Part shown: positions 29,433-38,516 of the stretch, piece by piece
Layout of the letters: each line of letters starts with the position of its first letter
Numbering within the stretch: the first letter of the stretch is position 1
Source of the DNA: Kordia sp965224175
GTDB taxonomy: Bacteria; Bacteroidota; Bacteroidia; Flavobacteriales; Flavobacteriaceae
Direction: 5' to 3'
Length of the DNA: 64,000 nucleotides
Assembly: GCF_965224175.1 (NCBI RefSeq)
Contig: NZ_OZ245041.1
Coordinates: 2,294,001-2,358,000 of the forward strand
Made by a program: the position numbers and the translations under genes
Notes under the pieces: generated by a model
Seen by the model: the letters and a program-made list of their open reading frames with translations, nothing else
Databases searched by the model: none
What the model was told of the DNA's origin: nothing

Positions 29433-31118
29433 ATGCAATTATCAGAGCAAGAAATCGTTCGTAGAGAAAAACTTTCAAAGTTACGCGAACTCGGCATTAA
29501 CCCATATCCGGCAAACCTTTATCCTGTAAATCATACTTCGAAACAGGTAAAAGAAACGTTTGCAGAAGGTAAACAGGTGATAATTGCAGGTAGATTAATG
29601 TCACGTCGTATTCAAGGATCAGCGTCATTTGCTGAAATGCAAGATGCAGAAGGAAGAATTCAAGTCTACTTTAATAGAGATGAAATTTGCCCTGGAGAAG
29701 ATAAATCTCATTATAATACGGTCTATAAAAAATTATTAGACATTGGTGATTTTATCGGAATTGAAGGAGAATTGTTTACAACGAAAGTTGGAGAAAAAAC
29801 AGTAATGGTAAAAAACTTTACAGTATTAAGTAAAGCATTACGACCATTACCGCTTCCAAAAGAGAAAGATGGTGTTGTATACGACAAATTTGATGATCCT
29901 GAACAACGTTACCGTCAACGTTATGCTGATTTAGTAGTAAATCCGCAGGTAAAAGAAGTTTTTGTAAAGCGTACAAAGTTATTCAACGCTATGCGTAATT
30001 TCTTTAACGAAGCAGGTTATTTTGAAGTGGAAACACCAATTTTACAACCAATTCCTGGTGGTGCAGCGGCACGTCCGTTTGTAACGCATCATAATTCATT
30101 AAATATTCCATTATATATGCGAATTGCGAATGAATTGTATTTAAAAAGATTGATTGTTGGTGGATTTGATGGTGTATATGAATTTTCTAAAAACTTCCGT
30201 AATGAAGGAATGGATCGTACGCACAATCCAGAGTTTACTGCGATGGAAATTTATGTAGCATACAAAGACTACAATTGGATGATGGAATTCACAGAAAGCT
30301 TATTAGAACACTGTGCCATTGCTGTAAACGGAACCACAACTGCGACATTTGGCGAACATTCAATCGATTTTAAAGCACCATACAAGCGTGTTACCATGAC
30401 ACAATCTATCATCGATTTTACAGGATTTGATATTACTGGAAAATCTGAAGAAGAATTGCGTGAAGCTGCAAAAGGCATGGGAATTGATGTAGATGAAACG
30501 ATGGGGAAAGGAAAATTGATCGATGAGATTTTCGGCGAAAAGTGTGAAGGAAATTATATTGAACCAACATTCATCACAGATTATCCAAAGGAAATGAGTC
30601 CGTTGTGTAAAGAACATAGAGAAAACCCAGAATTAACGGAGCGTTTTGAATTAATGGTTTGTGGAAAAGAAATCGCAAATGCATATTCAGAGTTAAATGA
30701 TCCTATTGATCAGCGCGAACGTTTTGAAGCACAATTGAAGCTTTCTGAAAAAGGTGATGATGAAGCAATGTTTATTGATAATGACTTTATTCGCGCATTA
30801 GAATACGGAATGCCACCAACTTCTGGTTTAGGTATAGGAATGGATCGTTTGATTATGTATTTGACAAACAATCCATCTATTCAGGAAGTATTATTCTTTC
30901 CACAAATGAAGCCAGAGCGCAAACAAGTGGCTTTGACAGATGAAGCAAAAGCTGTTTTAGAATTATTAAAGAAAGCTGAAAAACTACCTTTAGCCGATTT
31001 AAAAGCTCAGGCAGGATTGTCTAACAAAAAGTGGGACAAGTCTATAAAAGAACTAACTAAAAATAGTTTAGCAAAAGTAGAGAAAAACGACGACGGACTT
31101 TTTGTAGCCATCGTTTAG
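29433..31118 (+). CDS. lysS: Lysyl-tRNA synthetase, class II
   Basis: The enzyme charges tRNA-Lys with lysine. The 561-residue protein has the N-terminal OB-fold tRNA-binding domain (VIIAGRLMSRRIQGSASFAE). The class II core follows: motif 1 NEAGYFEVETPILQPIPGGA, motif 2 FRNEGMDRTHNPEFTAME and motif 3 GLGIGMDRLIMYLTN. About 60 residues follow the core (KAVLELLKKAEKLPLADLKA, then LSNKKWDKSIKELTK), a C-terminal extension seen in flavobacterial LysS. It has its own promoter and terminator, so it is probably a single-gene unit. Confidence 0.97.
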   Translation: MQLSEQEIVRREKLSKLRELGINPYPANLYPVNHTSKQVKETFAEGKQVIIAGRLMSRRIQGSASFAEMQDAEGRIQVYFNRDEICPGEDKSHYNTVYKKLLDIGDFIGIEGELFTTKVGEKTVMVKNFTVLSKALRPLPLPKEKDGVVYDKFDDPEQRYRQRYADLVVNPQVKEVFVKRTKLFNAMRNFFNEAGYFEVETPILQPIPGGAAARPFVTHHNSLNIPLYMRIANELYLKRLIVGGFDGVYEFSKNFRNEGMDRTHNPEFTAMEIYVAYKDYNWMMEFTESLLEHCAIAVNGTTTATFGEHSIDFKAPYKRVTMTQSIIDFTGFDITGKSEEELREAAKGMGIDVDETMGKGKLIDEIFGEKCEGNYIEPTFITDYPKEMSPLCKEHRENPELTERFELMVCGKEIANAYSELNDPIDQRERFEAQLKLSEKGDDEAMFIDNDFIRALEYGMPPTSGLGIGMDRLIMYLTNNPSIQEVLFFPQMKPERKQVALTDEAKAVLELLKKAEKLPLADLKAQAGLSNKKWDKSIKELTKNSLAKVEKNDDGLFVAIV

Positions 31119-31130
31119 TTTAAAAACGTA

Positions 31131-31150
31131 CACTTCGACTTCGTTCAGTG
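31131..31150. repeat. Dispersed short palindromic (REP-like) element, copy 2
   Basis: CACTTCGACTTCGTTCAGTG lies 13 bases after the lysS stop and matches the family at 16363, 56790 and 56857, followed by TACTTTTATAA as in the inverted copy near 56880. Confidence 0.65.
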
Positions 31151-31169
31151 TACTTTTATAAGATCAATT

Positions 31170-31200
31170 AAAGGAATTGCAAATTGCAGTTCCTTTTTTT
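31170..31200 (+). terminator. Terminator after lysS
   Basis: A 12-bp stem (AAAGGAATTGCA with TGCAGTTCCTTT, including one G-T pair) has a 3-base loop and a long T-run. Confidence 0.85.
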
Positions 31201-31300
31201 GTTTTCAAAACATTATGGTCGTTTTTTTGTTTTTCAATTGTTTTATAAGTAGCTTCGACAATACACAACTTTCTCTTTACGAGTTTTAAAATTTCACTAC

Positions 31301-31387
31301 ATGAATTTATTTCTTTTAGGCATCAGTATTTCCATTATTGTTTTTTCATATGCAATTGATCATCTTATTTCCTTGATCAAGAAATAA
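31301..31387 (+). CDS. Possible 28-residue single-helix membrane peptide
   Basis: The frame starts MNLFLLGISISIIVFSY and continues AIDHLISLIKK, a single membrane span with a lysine end. It stands alone in the lysS-to-31478 gap. Such short frames can occur by chance in A/T-rich sequence, so support is limited to the hydrophobic pattern and a free position. Confidence 0.3.
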   Translation: MNLFLLGISISIIVFSYAIDHLISLIKK

Positions 31388-31477
31388 AGTTCTTTATAAC
31401 CAGTTTTTTAATCTACTCTTTTTACCTACGAAAAGAGTGTATACTCACGTATTTTTATATCTTTAAACACAAACTAA

Positions 31478-32458
31478 TTGTCAGTGAAGCGTTCTAGACG
31501 TTCAGAATATAATAAGAAGAGAGATCGTTCGAAAAAAGATTCGAAACGAAAGTTTACCTTTAGCAATAAAGATTCTCAACAAAAAGAGAGCCCTGAAAAA
31601 AAGAGCGTTCAAAACGATCCTATTCCTGAAAAAAAAGAAATTCTTCACTCTGAAGTTGTTCTTCAAAAGAAGCTATTTCCAGAACAAAAAGAAAAACCTA
31701 TTGATTTTGAAGTATATACAAAACAGGATCAAAAGTATCAACAACGCACTACACATCAGCGAAAGAAAAGATCATTTCCTAAAATAACTTGGCCATTTTA
31801 TATGGTTGTTATTTTCTTTTTTATCAAGCTTATTCTAAATATTAATCGCTGTGAACAAAATTCGTCAACACAAAATGACAGATACCAACCTGCTTTTGAA
31901 AATCGCACAAAAACCAATCGTTCTAAGAGAAATTCTAGAAAGATTTCCCGTGTAAAAGTTTCACGTTTTATTGTAGGGAAAAATAAAAGGCTGCGAGAAG
32001 TGACTCAGCTAAAGAAGGATTCTATTATAGATATTGTGCCAAATGTACAAGTACGGCTTTATAAAGGTTTCCATATGTACAATTCCTCGGTGTTTCCTTC
32101 AACACCTATTTTAGCAAAATACTCGAAGTTTCATTTTTTCTATGATGTCCAAGATGTAAAAACAGATGTATCTATGGTAGATCAATGGGTTTCATTACGA
32201 AAAAAGTTTATCAATGAAGCTAACGATGACTATTTTTACCATGAACGCTATAAAACATATGATTTTAAAGGATTGAAAGTACGAGAAGAAAAGTTTTCTA
32301 TTTTGGTAGATGGAATTGTTATTTATGGAGCAGCCACACTTGTAGAACATAAAAACAAACGCTACTTTTTTCATTTTATCTCCAAGGAAGCCATTGATGC
32401 GTCACCAAATTATATGTATTTAAGAAGATACTTGAACTATTATTTAAAGATTAGATAA
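31478..32458 (+). CDS. Membrane-anchored protein with disordered basic N terminus
   Basis: The 326-residue product begins at a TTG (31478) or GTG (31484); no ATG exists in this part, so a non-ATG start is required. Residues 1-100 are highly charged and low in complexity, many Lys, Arg, Gln and Ser. One transmembrane segment lies at about 104-122 (WPFYMVVIFFFIKLIL), and the C-terminal half is a folded domain with FHFFYDVQDV and FKGLKVREEKFSILVDGIVI. I do not recognise the family. The basic tail could contact membrane lipids or RNA (inference). It is convergent with the next gene. Confidence 0.72.
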   Translation: MSVKRSRRSEYNKKRDRSKKDSKRKFTFSNKDSQQKESPEKKSVQNDPIPEKKEILHSEVVLQKKLFPEQKEKPIDFEVYTKQDQKYQQRTTHQRKKRSFPKITWPFYMVVIFFFIKLILNINRCEQNSSTQNDRYQPAFENRTKTNRSKRNSRKISRVKVSRFIVGKNKRLREVTQLKKDSIIDIVPNVQVRLYKGFHMYNSSVFPSTPILAKYSKFHFFYDVQDVKTDVSMVDQWVSLRKKFINEANDDYFYHERYKTYDFKGLKVREEKFSILVDGIVIYGAATLVEHKNKRYFFHFISKEAIDASPNYMYLRRYLNYYLKIR

Positions 32459-32520
32459 AAATCATTGGCAATACAAATGCTTGAGATGGTTTTGGTAATA
32501 TTCGATATAACTCAATAAAA

Positions 32521-34020
32521 CTATGGCTTCACCAAGTTTAACGTAGTTTCATACAACGGAGATTTGTTCATTTTTGCTTTCAACCAAGCATAAAAACTCA
32601 TCACAAAAATATCTTCTTCTATTCGATCTTTCCATTCAAAGGAATTTTCAACAGCTTCTTTAAACGCTTCTGATGTTACCTTTTCTGGAGCATGATAATA
32701 CTGCTTTACAAATTTCAAAAAGGTAATTACACGCTGTTCTCCTGCTTTTTTTAAGAACGGATAGTATTTTCGTTGAAAGCTTGCAAAACGTGAATCGACA
32801 TACGAAATATTCCCTAATTCAATATGCAATAACAATTCTATTAAGTTCTTTTTAATGACCCATTCTACTCCAGCTTTTTCTTCATACCATTTATCGGTGT
32901 GATAAAATTTAGAGAAGGTTTGTTGTGCTTTTTTAAATGCACCTTGTTGAAAATAAAATACAATCAGGCTTAAATGTATATCTAGCATGACTTCCAAATC
33001 GTATTTCTTAACATCTACAACGTCTTCCAATATCGCAATTGCATCCTTAGAATTTCCAGAATAATTATGATTTAACGCAACCAAACACTGATGTTGTAAA
33101 ACAGAACTTTTGTAATATCGCTTTTTTTGCTTCTGCATTTCACCATACATCAAGTCTAAATAGTGTAAACTTTCAGGGAATTCTTTTTTACGAAAGAAGA
33201 TATTTGAAATAAGATGTAGCACTTTGATATGATAAAACACGTGTTTGTCCGTTTGTTTCAATCTGCTTGAAATATCTTTGTAATTCTCCAAAATAAAAGG
33301 CGCCACATTGAAATAATCTTTAGTTACCGAAGCCACTGAGTTTACAATTTGCGCCAATTGATACAACGATTTATAAGACAATCCAATTTCTTCAGAGATT
33401 TCAAAACGTTTGTAGGTTTGCTGAATGAGTGTTTGTAATGATATCACTTCTCCTTTATAAACAACTTTTTGCAGGTTTTCTTTAATGACTGCGTACGCCA
33501 TATTTAACTTTTCTTCTTGTAAAAAATCTTTTTGATTAGCCGTAAACTTTTCAATAAGTATTTCTAGTGGTGGTGCAAAAGAAGTTGTATGCGCATATTG
33601 TATTTGTGTGTGATACACTTCATTTAATAATGAAAAATGCAATGATTCACGTGCTTTCTTTTCTGCTTTGTCTAATACTTTGAATGCAGTTTTAAATTGT
33701 TTGTGCTGCAATAAGTTTCGAGCCACAAGTACACGCTTGGTAATATCGAGTTCTACAGAAACTTCATGTGTTAAACTTTGTGTTGCCATAAAATCGAGCA
33801 GTGAACTCCATAAGCGTTTTCGCAATCCGTGATATGCAGTTTTATTATCCTTTCCATATAGTTTCTTCGGAATTTCTTTTGCAGGATAATTTGCTTGTAA
33901 CAATTTAAACAACTGTACATTTTTGGTATCGTGTCGCTTGTTTTTATAGTTCAGGTATTTTATAAATTCTTGTTGTTCTTCTGTAGAAAATTGAGAAATA
34001 ATTGTATCAATTGCAATCAT
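32521..34020 (-). CDS. Helical-repeat (TPR-like) cytoplasmic protein, unknown function
   Basis: The 499-residue protein has no signal peptide. It is almost entirely helical, with a regular pattern of about 34-40 residues (for example RNLLQHKQFKTAFKVLDKAE, and SVLQHQCLVALNHNYSGNSK then DAIAILEDVVD). These features point to TPR or related solenoid repeats; a protein-protein scaffold is likely. The N terminus (MIAIDTIISQFSTEEQQEFI) resembles a start seen in a flavobacterial family of about 500 residues. It is a single gene between convergent neighbours. Confidence 0.75.
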   Translation of the reverse strand: MIAIDTIISQFSTEEQQEFIKYLNYKNKRHDTKNVQLFKLLQANYPAKEIPKKLYGKDNKTAYHGLRKRLWSSLLDFMATQSLTHEVSVELDITKRVLVARNLLQHKQFKTAFKVLDKAEKKARESLHFSLLNEVYHTQIQYAHTTSFAPPLEILIEKFTANQKDFLQEEKLNMAYAVIKENLQKVVYKGEVISLQTLIQQTYKRFEISEEIGLSYKSLYQLAQIVNSVASVTKDYFNVAPFILENYKDISSRLKQTDKHVFYHIKVLHLISNIFFRKKEFPESLHYLDLMYGEMQKQKKRYYKSSVLQHQCLVALNHNYSGNSKDAIAILEDVVDVKKYDLEVMLDIHLSLIVFYFQQGAFKKAQQTFSKFYHTDKWYEEKAGVEWVIKKNLIELLLHIELGNISYVDSRFASFQRKYYPFLKKAGEQRVITFLKFVKQYYHAPEKVTSEAFKEAVENSFEWKDRIEEDIFVMSFYAWLKAKMNKSPLYETTLNLVKP

Positions 34021-34171
34021 TATATCGCCTGTTTTTAATTATTCAAATAATTGAAAATCATTATTTTAAACAATTTTATTTACTATAAATATAATCCTTT
34101 TTTATGAAAAATTGAATTTTACAGCTAAAAATCCAATCGCATATTTGCCCTGTAATCAACAAACAAAAATT

Positions 34172-34453
34172 ATGAAATCAATTCACCAGAAGTATCCGTT
34201 TTATTTGAGTATGGCAACAGCAATATACTTTACGTTATACTCTTTAGCATTTCATTTTCAGTGGCGTCATGTGCTTGTTGGCGTGTTTACAGAAATGTTC
34301 ACCATTCCTGCTATTATAATCACACCAATTGTAGCATTGTATGCGATGGCAAGAATCATCAAACACAAAAAAAGAAATGCATATACAATTACAACATTAT
34401 TACTATCAATCACAACCATAGCATATGTAATATATCGCTTTGTAAATCATTAA
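34172..34453 (+). CDS. Small membrane protein, three hydrophobic segments
   Basis: I chose the ATG at 34172 over the upstream in-frame TTG at 34112, because the short product (MKSIHQKYPFYLSMATAIYF) has an N-terminal basic end directly before its first helix. Three hydrophobic spans follow at about 10-30, 40-58 and 70-88. No known family is recognised. It precedes the YiaA-like gene by 50 bases. Confidence 0.6.
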   Translation: MKSIHQKYPFYLSMATAIYFTLYSLAFHFQWRHVLVGVFTEMFTIPAIIITPIVALYAMARIIKHKKRNAYTITTLLLSITTIAYVIYRFVNH

Positions 34454-34503
34454 ATCAAACATTTAAACAAAAGAAAATCAAGTAACATTTAAAAAATATC
34501 ATT

Positions 34504-34977
34504 ATGGAAAATCAAACATTTTTTAATCCAGAAGAAAAAGTAAAAAAATCTATAGACCCTAAAAAAGAAGAAAAGAATCCTTTTAAACCAACAACTGCTT
34601 TTGTTTCTGCAGCTTGGGCAGCATTATTTATCGGAATGGTTGCTTACTGTGTAGGATTGTGGAATGCAGGTATGGAATTGAATGAAAAAGGATATTACTT
34701 TACCATCTTACTATTCGGTTTATTCTCGGTAGTTTCGGTTCAAAAATCTGTAAGAGACCGAATGGAAGGAATTCCTGTCACAGACATTTATTACGGCATA
34801 AGTTGGTTTACAACAGTGGCTTCTGTCCTATTATTAGTTGTAGGATTGTGGAATGCAGAATTGGAATTGAGTGAAAAAGGTTTCTACGGAATGTCGTTTG
34901 CCTTAAGTTTATTCGCTTCGGTTGCCGTACAAAAAAACACTAGAGATGTGCATGCTATAAAAAATCAAGAAGCTTAA
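34504..34977 (+). CDS. YiaA/YiaB two-helix-domain membrane protein
   Basis: The 157-residue product has an acidic and lysine-rich N-terminal region followed by two copies of a two-helix unit. In each, a GLWNA(G/E)xELxEKG(Y/F)Y motif lies between helices and ends with VQK(S/N)(V/T)RD. This matches the yiaAB two-helix domain of YiaA. Its function is unknown in E. coli too. A terminator follows the gene. Confidence 0.87.
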   Translation: MENQTFFNPEEKVKKSIDPKKEEKNPFKPTTAFVSAAWAALFIGMVAYCVGLWNAGMELNEKGYYFTILLFGLFSVVSVQKSVRDRMEGIPVTDIYYGISWFTTVASVLLLVVGLWNAELELSEKGFYGMSFALSLFASVAVQKNTRDVHAIKNQEA

Positions 34978-34995
34978 ATGTTGGTTGATTACCAG

Positions 34996-35040
34996 AACCT
35001 CGTAACGATATGATTGTAAGTTGTTGCGAGGTTTGTTTTA
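34996..35040 (+). terminator. Terminator after yiaA-like gene
   Basis: An 11-bp inverted repeat (AACCTCGTAAC with GTTGCGAGGTT, one G-T pair) has a 16-base loop and a T-rich tail (TTTGTTTTA). Confidence 0.7.
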
Positions 35041-35052
35041 AACATCTACATC

Positions 35053-35307
35053 ATGAATGATAAAATTAAAACAGTTAGCTTACTACTCAGTGGATTCCTA
35101 ACCTATCCACTAAGTTTTATAATTCCTATTGGCGGTGGCGGCGCAAGTACAATCTTTCTGCTCTCTATTCCTTTTTTTATTGTAATGGGAATTATTTACC
35201 ATGTTTTTATTCGAAAAATAAAGAATCCTTATTATAAAAACGGTATCTTTTTAGCGATGTTATTACTTATAATCAGTTTAACCTTCGCTTGGTATCCGTA
35301 TGTATAA
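35053..35307 (+). CDS. Small membrane protein with glycine-rich turn
   Basis: The 84-residue product has about three hydrophobic segments and a GGGGAS turn (IPIGGGGASTIFLLS). It is 26 bases before the DUF2157 gene and may share its transcript. No family is recognised. Confidence 0.65.
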   Translation: MNDKIKTVSLLLSGFLTYPLSFIIPIGGGGASTIFLLSIPFFIVMGIIYHVFIRKIKNPYYKNGIFLAMLLLIISLTFAWYPYV

Positions 35308-35333
35308 CCCAACATTATTTTAAATTCTGTATC

Positions 35334-36614
35334 ATGAGTTCAAAAATCACAAGAGCTTTACCCGAATTGGTCGAAAACGGCATTATTACGGATGAGATTG
35401 CTCAAAACATAAAAGCCTATTACGCAACATCTGAAGAATCGAGTTCCAATAAATTATTCACGATTTTTGGAATTTTAGGCGCCACATTAGTCGGTTTAGG
35501 CATTATCTTAATCATGGCGCATAATTGGGATAATTTCCCAAAATTCATCAAGCTTATCATTGCTTTTCTGCCTATGATTATTGGGCAAGCCATATTAGGT
35601 TTTAGTATTTTTAAAGAGAAAAGTACTGCTTGGAAAGAAGCGGCTACAGTATTTTTATTTTTTGCTGTTGGCGCATGTATCGCATTGGTAAGTCAAGTAT
35701 ATCATATTTCAGGCGATTTGGAATCATTCTTACTAGCATGGATTGTATTATGCCTTCCATTATTGTATGTCACCAAATCAAAATCTGCGATTGTATTACA
35801 CTTAATCTTTATCACATATTTTGCTTTTGAAGCTGGTTATGGTCGTTCGACAACCATTCCGCACTTATATTTCATCTTATTACTCATAGCTGCACCAAGA
35901 TATTTTCAAATTATAAAAACAAAAAAACCATCTGCAACTGCTAGCATGTTACATTGGTTATTTCCACTGAGTTTAATTATCTCATTACCTATTTGTATAG
36001 ATCATAGTGAAGCTATTGGTCTTTTAATGTACGTATTACTCTTTTGTGTTTTTTATAATATTGGACAGCTTCCTTACTTTAAAGACAAATCATTACTTCA
36101 AAATGGGTATCGTTTTTTAGGTTCTTTGGGAACTACAATTTTATTAATCATTTTAAGTTTTCGATATGTTTGGGAACATAATTTTAAAAATATGTTCTTC
36201 TATTCTTTAGAGTTTATATCTTGTATTATTCTATTCATCATTGCAAGTATTTTGGTATATCGCAATTACAAAAACGCCAAATTACAACAATTTAATCCGT
36301 TTGATTTTGTTTTTCTAATCTTTGGAATCATCTTTTTTATTGGTATTGGCAGTCCAATTATTGCAACAGTACTTATAAATCTATTATTGCTTGTTCTAGG
36401 AATCACTGCCATAAGAATTGGTGCTTCTAAGTTTCACTTTGGTATTTTAAATTACGGAATGCTCATTGTTGCTTCACTAATTACTTGTCGATTTTTTGAT
36501 ACGAATATTCCTTTTGAACTCAGAGGATTATTGTTTATCCTGATTGGTGCAGGTTTCTTTACTGCAAATTACATTATGTTTAAAAAACAAAAAGCTAAAA
36601 AATTAGAATCATGA
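35334..36614 (+). CDS. DUF2157 domain membrane protein
   Basis: The ATG at 35334 gives MSSKITRALPELVENGIITD, the expected start of the DUF2157 family; an upstream in-frame ATG at 35289 overlaps the previous gene and is less likely. The N-terminal cytoplasmic region (to about residue 35) is followed by about ten or more hydrophobic segments, the first at about 38-60 and the last ending in FFTANYIMFKKQKAKK. Its function is unknown. The stop overlaps the next start by 4 bases (ATGA), a coupling I have seen in the DUF2157/GDYXXLXY gene pair. Confidence 0.88.
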   Translation: MSSKITRALPELVENGIITDEIAQNIKAYYATSEESSSNKLFTIFGILGATLVGLGIILIMAHNWDNFPKFIKLIIAFLPMIIGQAILGFSIFKEKSTAWKEAATVFLFFAVGACIALVSQVYHISGDLESFLLAWIVLCLPLLYVTKSKSAIVLHLIFITYFAFEAGYGRSTTIPHLYFILLLIAAPRYFQIIKTKKPSATASMLHWLFPLSLIISLPICIDHSEAIGLLMYVLLFCVFYNIGQLPYFKDKSLLQNGYRFLGSLGTTILLIILSFRYVWEHNFKNMFFYSLEFISCIILFIIASILVYRNYKNAKLQQFNPFDFVFLIFGIIFFIGIGSPIIATVLINLLLLVLGITAIRIGASKFHFGILNYGMLIVASLITCRFFDTNIPFELRGLLFILIGAGFFTANYIMFKKQKAKKLES

Positions 36615-37165
36615 AAAAAACATATATATACCTTCTTTTCGGCTTGATGGTAATTGCTCAAATTGCCGCTTCTGCTCAAATAGTATACAAATACGAAAAT
36701 ACAATTGCTTCAAACAACGTATATAAATTTAAAACAGCACCCGTAGATCCAAATGATCCTTTTCGAGGAAAATATGTCGCCTTAAATTTCGCCATGGATT
36801 CTTTTGCTACAGATGAAAAAGATTGGGATTATAGCGAAAAAGCATATGCATATGTATCAAAAGATGAAAACGGATATGCAGTATTAGAAACTCTATCTAA
36901 AACTATTTTACCTAATAGTAAGTTTGATTATGTAGCAGTAGATATTCGTACTTATTACGGAGGAATTGTTCATTTCGATTTACCTTTTGACACGTATTAT
37001 ATGAAAGAATCGAAAGCATATGATGCAGAACTTTTGTATAGAAACAATAATAGACGAGGAAAGCAACAAGATGTATACGCAGTTGTTCATATACAAGGAG
37101 ACACACACGTACTAACGGATGTTGTAATTAATGGTATGTCTATGAAAGATGCCGTAGCTAAATAA
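36611..37165 (+). CDS. GDYXXLXY family protein
   Basis: The 184-residue protein has an N-terminal hydrophobic segment (IYLLFGLMVIAQIAASAQI) and the family core PVDPNDPFRGKYVALNFAMD, a variant of the GDYxxLxY motif. It ends with the conserved block AVVHIQGDTHVLTDVVING. The protein is translationally coupled with the DUF2157 gene, and the two probably act together at the inner membrane. No biochemical role is established to my knowledge. Confidence 0.9.
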   Translation: MKKTYIYLLFGLMVIAQIAASAQIVYKYENTIASNNVYKFKTAPVDPNDPFRGKYVALNFAMDSFATDEKDWDYSEKAYAYVSKDENGYAVLETLSKTILPNSKFDYVAVDIRTYYGGIVHFDLPFDTYYMKESKAYDAELLYRNNNRRGKQQDVYAVVHIQGDTHVLTDVVINGMSMKDAVAK

Positions 37166-37185
37166 CTTTTCAACTTGTATCAATC

Positions 37186-37404
37186 ATGAAAATACTTATC
37201 AAAAAGGATTGGAAATACACTTTGTTTATTAATGATGTAGGCGCGCATGTGTTAACCGTTATTTGTGGTTCAATTGGTATTTATGAAATAGAACACGAAT
37301 TGACTACAGAAGAACTTACTGAATATCAACAACAAGGTGAAGAGTTTGTGGATGCCTTAGCTAGTAAGATCAGTTATTATCCAAATTCATATCAAAAGAA
37401 ATAA
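37186..37404 (+). CDS. Small conserved-looking protein, unknown function
   Basis: The 72-residue product starts MKILIKKDWKYTLFINDVGA and continues HVLTVICGSIGIYEIEHELT, ending YYPNSYQKK. The pattern resembles a single mixed alpha/beta domain. It follows the GDYXXLXY gene by 20 bases. No family is recognised. Confidence 0.65.
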   Translation: MKILIKKDWKYTLFINDVGAHVLTVICGSIGIYEIEHELTTEELTEYQQQGEEFVDALASKISYYPNSYQKK

Positions 37405-37407
37405 ATT

Positions 37408-37452
37408 TAGAAGATTACAAACTTCCTTGCGAAATGTATTTGTAATCTTCTA
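37408..37452. terminator. Possible hairpin between convergent genes
   Basis: A 14-bp perfect inverted repeat (37408-37421 and 37439-37452) overlaps the end of the ABC ATPase gene, whose stop codon is at 37415-37417. There is no long T-run, so it may be a transcript-end hairpin rather than a standard terminator. Confidence 0.45.
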
Positions 37453-38071
37453 ATTCCGTGAGTTGCTGAATACGCTTAGAACTTCCATTCTTTATAAGAT
37501 AGATTGTATCTGAAACTTCTGTAATTTCTCGATACAGATGATCGGTAATCACAATGATTTTATGTTGTTTTTCTATTTCTATTAACTTTTTAATAGCTTC
37601 AACTTGCACTGGCGAAATATGCGAAAAAGGTTCGTCGAGCAAAATGATTCTAGAAGGTGTTTTTAAAGTCAAGAAAACTTCTACGATTCTACGCTGACCG
37701 CCTGAAAGTTCCCCAAATTTTTGAGATAATCTAAAATCATTTTCTATAAAAAATGATTTAAAATCTGCTTCCGAGATATGATACAATTGCAAAGCTTTTC
37801 GAATCGATAGAAAATTTGGAATAAAGTTATGTTGTGGCAAATACTTCGCAATTCCTGTTTCATACAACTTTTTTAAAAGTACATTTCCATCAATCTTAAT
37901 GAGTTTGTATTTTGATTTAAGTGAACCAAAAATAATTCTTAATAAGGTACTTTTTCCGCAACCATTACTTCCTAGAATTCCTGTGACTTGTCCTTCTTCA
38001 GCTTTCAAATACACACCATATAGTATTTGAACATTGTCGTAATACTTTTCTATATTATCAACTTCTAGCAT
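37415..38071 (-). CDS. ABC transporter ATP-binding protein
   Basis: The protein of 218 residues from the ATG at 38071 (MLEVDNIEKYYDNVQILYGV) has Walker A GSNGCGKS, signature LSGGQRR, Walker B RIILLDEPFSH and the switch histidine in ITDH. A longer in-frame start lies at 38104, but it would overlap the upstream gene. The substrate is unknown. No large permease is nearby; the only partner is a 95-residue membrane protein directly upstream. It is 2 bases from that gene, so the two are translated from one message. Confidence 0.9.
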   Translation of the reverse strand: MLEVDNIEKYYDNVQILYGVYLKAEEGQVTGILGSNGCGKSTLLRIIFGSLKSKYKLIKIDGNVLLKKLYETGIAKYLPQHNFIPNFLSIRKALQLYHISEADFKSFFIENDFRLSQKFGELSGGQRRIVEVFLTLKTPSRIILLDEPFSHISPVQVEAIKKLIEIEKQHKIIVITDHLYREITEVSDTIYLIKNGSSKRIQQLTELEDYKYISQGSL

Positions 38072-38072
38072 C

Positions 38073-38360
38073 TTAGTTGAGTATAAATTGAAGCAGTAGC
38101 ACATCTACAGTAGTGAGAAAAAGCAATATTCCTAAAATAAAACGATTGCTCATTCCTAGGTTATATAAAAAGTATAGTGTACTATGATCTCTTGATTTTT
38201 TAGTTACAAAAAAGACAATTGTCAAAATTATTTTTGCGGCAACAATTTGTAGTAATGCGGAAACTCCAGATACAGTACATGCAATATATACGATTGTCAA
38301 AAGTACTGACAGTATCATAAGCTCTTTTGCATAAAAAAAGATAGGTGTAATGTTTTTCAT
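38073..38360 (-). CDS. Small membrane protein, putative partner of the ABC ATPase
   Basis: The 95-residue product has about three hydrophobic segments: residues 13-30, 35-50 and 72-92. A central KKSRDHSTLYFLYNLGMSN forms a basic cytoplasmic loop. It resembles half of a transmembrane domain, but no transporter family is recognised. The ABC ATPase follows at once. Confidence 0.72.
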   Translation of the reverse strand: MKNITPIFFYAKELMILSVLLTIVYIACTVSGVSALLQIVAAKIILTIVFFVTKKSRDHSTLYFLYNLGMSNRFILGILLFLTTVDVLLLQFILN

Positions 38361-38516
38361 AAATAATATTGACGCTTTTCAAAGAAAAGAATTTCACAGA
38401 AAAAGAATCGTTAAAACAAACATAAAGACTGTTAAACAATTACCAAAATAAGAACTTTATTAAACCTTTTATCATTGTAGGAGTCATAGAAACAAATATT
38501 TAAAAGAACAGAACTC

